From contig JAMPGO010000010.1 in the NCBI GenBank assembly GCA_023663905.1, positions 1-36,816 of the forward strand: DNA of 36,816 bases. Direction: 5' to 3'. The notes under the pieces are model-generated. The model did not search any database. It saw nothing but the letters and a program-made list of their open reading frames with translations, and was not told where the DNA came from. The stretch comes from Ruminococcus flavefaciens. GTDB taxonomy: Bacteria; Bacillota; Clostridia; Oscillospirales; Ruminococcaceae. Made by a program: the position numbers and the translations under genes. Of this stretch, positions 31,048-36,816 are shown piece by piece; the first letter of the stretch is position 1, and each line of letters begins with the position of its first letter.

Positions 31048-33249
31048 TTATTCCGACTGCACGGCACGGTATTCTGTCGGCGATACACCCTCCGCCGTCT
31101 TGAACTGCCGTACGAAGTAATTATACGACGAATAACCGCATTCCCGTGCTATTTCAGTGACGGTAAGATTAGTATCGCTGAGCAGTCCCTTAGCCTTTTC
31201 AATGCGGAACTCTATCATCTCCTCGATGATACTCTTGCCGAAATAGGATTTGTAAATCTTCTGGAGATAGCTCTTGCTGAGATAAAGATTCTCGGCGATT
31301 TCTTCTATATTCCACGAAAGCTCGGGGTTTTTCATTATCCTGCCACGAAGCATACAGAGCTTTTCAAACTGCGGATTCACGTTATTTTCGGAGATATTAT
31401 AGTTGAAGATTCTGTTGACGGAAGCCTTGTGCATAGCGTTGCTGAGATTCAGCCCCATATTTATTTCCTGACTGTATATCCCTGCAATGAAATCGATATT
31501 GCAGTTTTCGCCCGAACTGAACTGCGTTTTCTTGATTTTTTTCAGAAGTCCCGAAATAATCTCGTCGCTTCGTCCGCAGGAAGTTATTATACAGAACGTA
31601 TCTGAATCCCACAGACCGCATATTTCATCGCCTTCAAGCATTTCCCTGAGAAAATCCGCAAAACAGGCGGTTATCTTAAGGCATTTAGGCTCACCGCTCT
31701 GAAAATATATTTTATTAAGCCCGATTAGCTGAATGCGCAGGAAATCGGCGGATATACCCTTTCCGCTGTGCGCACGAATCATATCATACAGCTTGTTTTC
31801 CAGACCTTTTCTGTTGGGAAGCCCAGTGTTTTCGTCGTGAATCATAGCAAGGCTTATATTTTTGTGGATATTATTGAACACGGATTTTATGCGCAGACTC
31901 TCCAGCGATATGCTTACGGAATTTATCCAGTAAATATAAAGCTGACTGAAACTCATCGGCTCTTTTCCGAATGATACAGCGGAATAGCCGAAGAAATTCG
32001 TATTGTAGTGCAGAGGCGCTATGTAATAGGCGACAGGGTAGGGGAGATTCTCGCTGAATGCGGGTATGATTTCTGACGAGCTGAAATATTCGCCCGAAAT
32101 GCTCTCTCTTTTTACCGATGATTTTGAAAGTACAGCCCTGACTTCATCGCCGTTTTCAAAAGTAAGCCTGTCGTCAAGCTCGATGTATTTGCGTGTGAGG
32201 TATATTTCAAGCCGTTTGAGTTTATAGATATAATAAGTATAGTTGTCAAGGCGGTCGGCAAATTCAGCAGGACTGCCTGTATCTGATATATCGAAAATCA
32301 TATCACGGTTGAGTATATCAGATTCAAGCCGTTCGTTTATTTTATTACGTCGCTGGAGCTTTTTATTGGCGCTGATTTTCTGACAGCACCCACAGCTGTT
32401 CCCGAATATTATACCGCCGTCGTTGTTATGCACTTTGGTGCAGATTTTGCCTGTGATGATTCTGTAAAGACGGCGGAAGGATTCCGCACCGAGCTGAAAA
32501 TTAGGGCGGTTGAAGGTTGTGATTGACGGCACATAATTTTTTGCCGCAACCGTGTTGTCGTAGCCCGTGACGGCTATATCTTCGGGTACTCTTATTCCGC
32601 CCTTTGCAAGATTTTCAATAAGAGCCATAGCGGAGTGGTCGTTTCCGCATACAACGGCTTCGGGTCTGTCAATTTCACCGCTGATAATCCTCTCCGCCAG
32701 CAGTTTTGCGGAATTTTCCCAGAAATCGCCGTAAATACAGCATCTGCGGTCGTAATACAGGCCGTGATTCTTCATCGAATTTTTAAAGCCGTTCAGACGT
32801 TCTTCGGAAACAAACAGATTTTTCGGTCCTGTCAGGCAGTATATTTTATTCAAGCCGTGAACGTCAATGAGATGGTCGGTTATCTTTTCAAATGCGGAGC
32901 AGTCGTCAATGGCTGTTGATTCAAAACGCTTGTGGTCGGCTGAATCAAGAAGCATTACAGGCTTGCCCGAGCGTTCAAGAAGCTCGTCAATATAGTTTAC
33001 TATTTTTTCATTGTAAAAAGTATTTCTTTCATATAAAAATCCGTCGAATTTATCGGACATAATCAGTTCAAATATTTTTCTGTCGTTCTGTTTCTGGACA
33101 GTATCGAGGGAAAAGTTGTGTAAAGATGAGAGTACAGCGATATTGCAGTTATTCTTGAATGCCTGAGTAATAATTCCCTTAAGAATTTCTTCCTGAAAAT
33201 CAACGTGGCAGGAAGTGATAATCACACCTATAAGCAGTCGTTTTTTCAC
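31048..33249 (-). CDS. LacI-like sensor / degenerate GGDEF / AraC-HTH hybrid regulator
   Basis: 733 residues with no signal peptide or membrane segment. Residues 1-290 resemble the LacI/periplasmic-binding sugar-sensor fold without a LacI HTH (GVIITSCHVDFQEEILKGI, AVVCGNDHSAMALIENL, VPEDIAVTGYDN). About 300-465 is a linker/GAF-like part (YIAPLHYNTNFFGYSAVSFG). About 470-600 is GGDEF-like: TGLPNRKG (475-482) is intact, but the active-site GGDEF is DSDTF (548-552), so cyclase activity is unlikely. Residues 633-733 are an AraC double HTH (WNIEEIAENLYLSKSYLQKI, LTVTEIARECGYSSYNYF). The start is GTG with AAGGAGGT upstream. It diverges from the rhamnogalacturonan lyase gene, its most likely target, with a pectin-derived sugar as plausible ligand (inference). 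Confidence 0.88.
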   Translation of the reverse strand: MKKRLLIGVIITSCHVDFQEEILKGIITQAFKNNCNIAVLSSLHNFSLDTVQKQNDRKIFELIMSDKFDGFLYERNTFYNEKIVNYIDELLERSGKPVMLLDSADHKRFESTAIDDCSAFEKITDHLIDVHGLNKIYCLTGPKNLFVSEERLNGFKNSMKNHGLYYDRRCCIYGDFWENSAKLLAERIISGEIDRPEAVVCGNDHSAMALIENLAKGGIRVPEDIAVTGYDNTVAAKNYVPSITTFNRPNFQLGAESFRRLYRIITGKICTKVHNNDGGIIFGNSCGCCQKISANKKLQRRNKINERLESDILNRDMIFDISDTGSPAEFADRLDNYTYYIYKLKRLEIYLTRKYIELDDRLTFENGDEVRAVLSKSSVKRESISGEYFSSSEIIPAFSENLPYPVAYYIAPLHYNTNFFGYSAVSFGKEPMSFSQLYIYWINSVSISLESLRIKSVFNNIHKNISLAMIHDENTGLPNRKGLENKLYDMIRAHSGKGISADFLRIQLIGLNKIYFQSGEPKCLKITACFADFLREMLEGDEICGLWDSDTFCIITSCGRSDEIISGLLKKIKKTQFSSGENCNIDFIAGIYSQEINMGLNLSNAMHKASVNRIFNYNISENNVNPQFEKLCMLRGRIMKNPELSWNIEEIAENLYLSKSYLQKIYKSYFGKSIIEEMIEFRIEKAKGLLSDTNLTVTEIARECGYSSYNYFVRQFKTAEGVSPTEYRAVQSE

Positions 33250-33284
33250 GATAAACCTCCTTACACAAATATCGTATATGCAAT

Positions 33285-33313
33285 ATTATATCATATTTTT
33301 GCATAAAAAGCAA
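33285..33313 (-). promoter_or_regulatory. Promoter of the hybrid regulator gene
   Basis: Minus strand: TTGCTT (33313-33308), 17-bp spacer, TATAAT (33290-33285). It gives a leader of about 30 nt to the GTG start. It faces away from the lyase promoter 63 bp further on. Confidence 0.75.
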
Positions 33314-33348
33314 GATTAAATTGAATATATTTTTCTGACAGCAAAATA

Positions 33349-33364
33349 ATCTTCTCAAGAAGAT
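33349..33364. promoter_or_regulatory. Palindrome upstream of the lyase promoter, candidate operator
   Basis: ATCTTCTCAAGAAGAT is a perfect 7+7 inverted repeat with a 2-bp centre, ending 11 bp before the lyase -35 box. That is where an activator usually binds. It lies between the two divergent promoters; the adjacent hybrid regulator is the natural candidate to bind it. Confidence 0.5.
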
Positions 33365-33375
33365 ATAATAATTCA

Positions 33376-33404
33376 TTGCCAGATATTAAAAAATTGTGTA
33401 TAAT
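33376..33404 (+). promoter_or_regulatory. Promoter of the rhamnogalacturonan lyase gene
   Basis: TTGCCA (33376-33381), 17-bp spacer, TATAAT (33399-33404), followed by a leader of about 37 nt with AAGGAGG at 33432-33438. Confidence 0.78.
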
Positions 33405-33448
33405 TAATATTAATGTAAATATTGTGATTTTAAGGAGGATAATATATT

Positions 33449-36400
33449 ATGAAGTTCAGTTTAAAACGTTTTGCTTCTGCTATGTCGGCATTGGTAGTTG
33501 CTTCAACCTGCGTTGCAGTACCGAAGGCGGCTGAGAACCTGTCGGCAAGCGCAGTTTCCAACGTAACGCTTGAATACCTTGACAGAGGTATTTCGGCAAT
33601 CAACACAGGAAACGGTATGCTTGTAAGCTGGAGATACCTTGCAAACGACGATGACAATGCTGTTTATAAGCTCTACCGTGACGGCTCGCTTATCTATACA
33701 AGCGAAGCAGGGCAGTCCACCTGCTATCTCGATTCACAGGGCAGTGCTTCTTCAAAATATCGTGTAGATACGCTTTCGGGCGGAAAAGTTGTCGGCTCTG
33801 AGGACTGCAAGCTTATTTCGGATAACGCTTATTTCGATATTGCTTTAGACCCTCCGAAGGCAGGAAGCGATTATACATACAGCCCGAATGATATGTCGGT
33901 CGGCGATATTGACGGCGACGGTCAGTATGAGCTGTTCCTGAAGTGGGACCCTTCCAACTCGCAGGATAACTCAAAGGACGGCGTTACAGGAAATGTATAC
34001 ATCGACTGCATAAGACTTGACGGCACAAGGGTATGGCGCATAGATTTGGGCAAGAATATCCGTGCGGGCGCACATTATACGCAGTTTTATGTTGCCGATT
34101 TTGACCTCGACGGCAAGGCTGAAATGACTTGCAAAACGGCTGACGGTACTGTTGACGGCACAGGCAAGGTAATCGGCGACGCTTCAAAGGACTACCGCAA
34201 TTCCGCAGGACGTATTCTCGACGGTCCTGAATACTACACGCTCTTTGACGGCGCAACAGGTGCGGCTCTTGATACTGTTGATTATGTTCCCGAAAGAGGC
34301 GAAGTATCAAAGAAAACGTGGGGCGACGATTACGGCAACCGTGTTGACAGATTCTGGGGAACTGTTGCATACGTTGACGGTGTTCATCCGTGCGTAGTTA
34401 CAGGACGTGGCTATTATACACGACTTTCCGCAACCTGCTATGGAGTTGAAAATAAAAAGCTCGTTCAGAAATGGGCTTACGATACAGGGCATAACTCTAC
34501 TGCTGTAGGTTACGGCGACGGCAACCATAACTCTATGCCTGCTGATGTTGACAGCGACGGCAAGCAGGAAATCGTTAACGGTCCTACCTGTATTGACGAC
34601 GACGGAACAATCCTCTGGAATACTGACCAGGGTCACGGCGATGCTATGCATCTCGCTGACCTCGACCCGACAAGAGACGGTCTCGAACTCTGGATTTGCC
34701 ACGAGGAAGAAAAATCGGGCTACGGTGTAAGCTATATTGACGCTAAAACAGGCGAGATTATTTTCCATATCGACGCTGATAAGGATACAGGAAGATGTGC
34801 CGCCGATAATATCAGTGCGAAGAATCCCGGCGCAGAACTTTGGGGCGCAAGACCCGCAGGAGTTGTGCTTGATACAAACGGAAACACTATTAGCGGTATG
34901 TCTGTTCCTGCTATGAACTTTTTCAGCTACTGGGACGGCGACCTTGAGCGTGAAATTCTTGACGGCGGTGACAACAAGCCTGCAACTATCACAAAAATGA
35001 ACGACAACGGCAAAATCAGCACGCTTCTTACAACGGACGGCTGTCTTACAAATAACTCCACAAAGGGAAATCCATGCCTTTCTGCTGATATTTTCGGCGA
35101 CTGGCGAGAGGAACTCATTGTCCGCACGGCTGATAACAACGGCATAAGAATTTACGCAACTCCGTATGATACGGACTACAGAATCACAACCCTTATGCAC
35201 GACGCACAGTACAGAATGCAGGTATCATCGCAGAATACGTCATATAACCAGCCTCCGCACCCGAGCTTCTTCCTTGGCACAGGCTATGACCTCCCTGCAA
35301 GACCGACTGATACTGTAAATATGACAGGTGTTGTTACAAAGCCTTCAAAGCAGGGTGCTGAAATCAACACAGGATATACTTACAGGATTAAAAACAAGAA
35401 CAGCGGGCTTTACCTTGAAGTTGCTGATTCAAAGGCAGAGAACGGTGCAAACGTACAGCAGGGTACGACAGGCGCAACAGGCTGGACTTTTGTTGAATCC
35501 GAAACACCAGGCTACTACTATATCTACTCCGAACTCGGCGACGGAAAAACATTCCTTCTTGACCTCGATTACGGCAAGGTTGAAAACGGTACGAATATAG
35601 GTATATGGGGCAATACTGACAGCGACGCACAGCTTTTCAAGCTCGTTGATAACGGCGACGGTACATACGCAATCTGCACAAAGGTTACAGACGATAACAG
35701 CGGTATAGGTGTAACATCGGCTTCAAAAGACAGCGGTGCAAATGTTATTGAATGGGAATGCAGTGACAGCGACGACCAGAAATGGACACTGGAAATCAAG
35801 GTTGAAGCTATTGACGGAAATCTTGTTAAGGGTCTGGAAGTAAAAGATATTGACAACTATCAGGACTGGAAGATTGATACTTCCGCACAGGTAGGCGACC
35901 TTGTTTTTGGCGACCGTGATGTAACATATACTAAGCTTCCCGAATCACTTATAGGAGCTGAAATGATTCAGACTGCCTGCGATTCAAAGAACAGCGACAG
36001 CGATTTGGCTGTATTCACATCGGACAAGGACGTTAAGGTTTACGTGGCGCTTGATACAAGAGTTGAATCGTCAATGGGCGCAATCCCCGAGTGGCTGAAC
36101 GGCTGGACGAAAACAGGCGAGCAGGCTGAAAACAGCGGTGATGTAACATTTGATATATACGAGAAGTCCTATAAGGCTGGCGAAACGGTTACACTCGGCA
36201 CAAACAGTACCAATTACAGCGTAGTCAACTATACAGTATTCATAAAAGAAGATAAGGCAGAGACCGTTGTAACCACGACTGAAACAACTGCCACAACAAC
36301 TACTACAACTACAGAAACTACAGCTGTACCTTCAGGCAAATACCTCTGTGGCGATGCGAACGAGGACGGTGTTGTTGATGTCGCCGACGCTGCTGCTATC

Positions 36401-36559
36401 ATCCAGTCTCTCGGCAACAAGGACAAGTACGCTCTTTCGGAGCAGGGTGCAAAGAATGCGGACTGCTACAATCCCGGAGACGGCGTGACAGGTATGGACG
36501 CACTTGCAATTCAGAGGCTCAAAGCTAATATGATTGATTCGCTTCCTGAGCTGTCTTAA
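33449..36559 (+). CDS. Secreted PL11 rhamnogalacturonan lyase with ricin-type domain and dockerin
   Basis: 1036 residues. The signal peptide (basic MKFSLKRF, hydrophobic core, Ala-rich end) spans about 1-36. Residues about 40-635 match polysaccharide lyase family 11 (YesW/YesX type), which cleaves the rhamnogalacturonan I backbone of pectin by beta-elimination: RGISAINTGNGMLVSWRYLA, SVGDIDGDGQYELFLKWDPS, GAHYTQFYVADFDLDGKAEM and DIFGDWREELIVRT. The acidic loops bind calcium in this propeller family. About 643-782 is a ricin-type beta-trefoil (CBM13-like). About 790-935 is a further beta domain of a type I recall from other pectinases (VGDLVFGDRDVTYTKLPESL). A Thr-rich linker (936-963) leads to a type I dockerin (967-1036). 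The enzyme is probably assembled on a cell-surface scaffold. It is divergent from the hybrid regulator. Confidence 0.94.
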   Translation: MKFSLKRFASAMSALVVASTCVAVPKAAENLSASAVSNVTLEYLDRGISAINTGNGMLVSWRYLANDDDNAVYKLYRDGSLIYTSEAGQSTCYLDSQGSASSKYRVDTLSGGKVVGSEDCKLISDNAYFDIALDPPKAGSDYTYSPNDMSVGDIDGDGQYELFLKWDPSNSQDNSKDGVTGNVYIDCIRLDGTRVWRIDLGKNIRAGAHYTQFYVADFDLDGKAEMTCKTADGTVDGTGKVIGDASKDYRNSAGRILDGPEYYTLFDGATGAALDTVDYVPERGEVSKKTWGDDYGNRVDRFWGTVAYVDGVHPCVVTGRGYYTRLSATCYGVENKKLVQKWAYDTGHNSTAVGYGDGNHNSMPADVDSDGKQEIVNGPTCIDDDGTILWNTDQGHGDAMHLADLDPTRDGLELWICHEEEKSGYGVSYIDAKTGEIIFHIDADKDTGRCAADNISAKNPGAELWGARPAGVVLDTNGNTISGMSVPAMNFFSYWDGDLEREILDGGDNKPATITKMNDNGKISTLLTTDGCLTNNSTKGNPCLSADIFGDWREELIVRTADNNGIRIYATPYDTDYRITTLMHDAQYRMQVSSQNTSYNQPPHPSFFLGTGYDLPARPTDTVNMTGVVTKPSKQGAEINTGYTYRIKNKNSGLYLEVADSKAENGANVQQGTTGATGWTFVESETPGYYYIYSELGDGKTFLLDLDYGKVENGTNIGIWGNTDSDAQLFKLVDNGDGTYAICTKVTDDNSGIGVTSASKDSGANVIEWECSDSDDQKWTLEIKVEAIDGNLVKGLEVKDIDNYQDWKIDTSAQVGDLVFGDRDVTYTKLPESLIGAEMIQTACDSKNSDSDLAVFTSDKDVKVYVALDTRVESSMGAIPEWLNGWTKTGEQAENSGDVTFDIYEKSYKAGETVTLGTNSTNYSVVNYTVFIKEDKAETVVTTTETTATTTTTTTETTAVPSGKYLCGDANEDGVVDVADAAAIIQSLGNKDKYALSEQGAKNADCYNPGDGVTGMDALAIQRLKANMIDSLPELS
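36350..36559 (+). repeat. Dockerin-coding direct repeat, right copy
   Basis: Gap-free match to 597-806. The first calcium loop is DANEDGVVDVAD in both, and residues 10-11 of that loop (Val-Ala), which usually help set cohesin specificity, are identical. The second half has NPGDGVTGMD in place of the canonical DxNxDG loop. Confidence 0.85.
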
Positions 36560-36584
36560 AGTTATCTCTCTCAAAAAATATAAA

Positions 36585-36634
36585 ACCGAACCGGAATATT
36601 CTCTGCGGAGTTTATTCCGGTTCGGTCTGTTTTT
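36585..36634 (+). terminator. Terminator after the rhamnogalacturonan lyase
   Basis: A 14-bp perfect stem ACCGAACCGGAATA / TATTCCGGTTCGGT (36585-36598, 36613-36626). Its loop can itself fold through CTC/GAG. TGTTTTT follows. Confidence 0.93.
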
Positions 36635-36667
36635 ATGGGATTGCACACAGGTATTCGAGCAAAATAA

Positions 36668-36692
36668 AAAAGCCTGATATACTCAGGCTTTT
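36668..36692. terminator. Second terminator, probably for a minus-strand gene
   Basis: A 10-bp perfect stem AAAAGCCTGA / TCAGGCTTTT around a 5-nt loop. The U-tract is longer on the minus strand (A-rich sequence at 36661-36671), so it likely ends a gene arriving from the right edge while also backing up the lyase terminator. Confidence 0.85.
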
Positions 36693-36761
36693 GTGTAATA
36701 TGTCAAGCTGAGACCAAATAGCTTTTTTGAAAAATCTCTATTTTAAGCCACTTTCATATCA

Positions 36762-36788
36762 TTCAGATAAATTTTTTATTTATCTGAA
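36762..36788. repeat. 11-bp inverted repeat at the right edge
   Basis: TTCAGATAAAT (36762-36772) and ATTTATCTGAA (36778-36788) form a perfect stem with a TTTTT loop. It overlaps the possible end of the minus-strand reading frame. The 69 bp between it and the preceding terminator hold no gene. Confidence 0.7.
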
Positions 36789-36816
36789 CTCATCAATCAT
36801 CCTCTGATATTCCTTT
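36780..36816 (-). CDS. Possible C-terminal end of a minus-strand gene, partial
   Basis: On the minus strand the window edge opens in a frame reading KEYQRMIDEFR followed by a stop at 36780. Eleven codons are too few to identify. The minus-orientation terminator at 36668-36692 and the inverted repeat support a gene ending here. A transposase end is one possibility because of the hairpin, but this cannot be shown. Confidence 0.3.
   Translation of the reverse strand, partial: KEYQRMIDEFR

Noticed and set aside
31048-33249. Active diguanylate cyclase
   Set aside because: The GGDEF signature is replaced by DSDTF, losing the catalytic Glu and the first Gly.

Overview
The window reads as a chromosomal segment of an anaerobic, fibre-degrading Firmicute of the Ruminococcus (Oscillospiraceae) type. 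The grounds are Firmicutes gene order (miaB-ymcA-mutS-mutL-miaA-hfq and yggS-sepF-ylmH-divIVA-ileS-lspA-rluD), a two-subunit transketolase, strong AAGGAGG ribosome binding sites, consensus TTGACA/TATAAT promoters, and type I dockerins on two secreted proteins, one of them a family 11 rhamnogalacturonan lyase. The genus is inferred from this combination and was not tested. No rRNA, tRNA, CRISPR array or intact insertion sequence was seen.

Layout. 1-851: the 3' end of a secreted leucine-rich-repeat protein with a C-terminal dockerin, closed by a strong terminator. 864-13121: a long co-directional run, miaB, three related lipoproteins, a ymcA/ylbF-family gene, mutS, a small membrane protein, mutL and miaA. 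It links tRNA A37 modification (MiaA, MiaB) with mismatch repair (MutS, MutL). hfq has its own promoter overlapping the end of miaA. 13449-21582: a HlyD-like membrane adaptor, then the division and translation cluster yggS, sepF, ylmH, divIVA, ileS, lspA and an rluD-type pseudouridine synthase. 21592-24351: a HAD phosphatase, a 43-residue membrane protein and the two transketolase halves, ending at a terminator. 24406-25620: a small unknown protein behind a near-ideal promoter, then an AraC regulator. 25648-28464: a membrane-anchored VanY/M15-like protein and an orphan oligopeptide-binding lipoprotein, probably one operon. 28505-31004: a tetR gene divergent from glgB, with overlapping promoters and two candidate operators. 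31048-36559: a large regulator (sugar-binding sensor, degenerate GGDEF, AraC HTH) divergent from the dockerin-bearing rhamnogalacturonan lyase, followed by stacked hairpins and perhaps the last codons of a minus-strand gene.

How the parts fit. Most of the window is housekeeping. The accessory content is the lipoprotein trio inserted in the miaB-mutS operon, the regulator/lyase pair, and the tetR/glgB switch. The two dockerin proteins at the window ends share a near-identical dockerin (no indels over about 210 bp) and probably dock on the same scaffold, which is not encoded here. The best candidates for undescribed biology are the modular lipoprotein family, the three-domain regulator beside its likely target, the HlyD-like protein tied to the division cluster, and the M15-like protein lacking its expected catalytic Glu and third zinc ligand.
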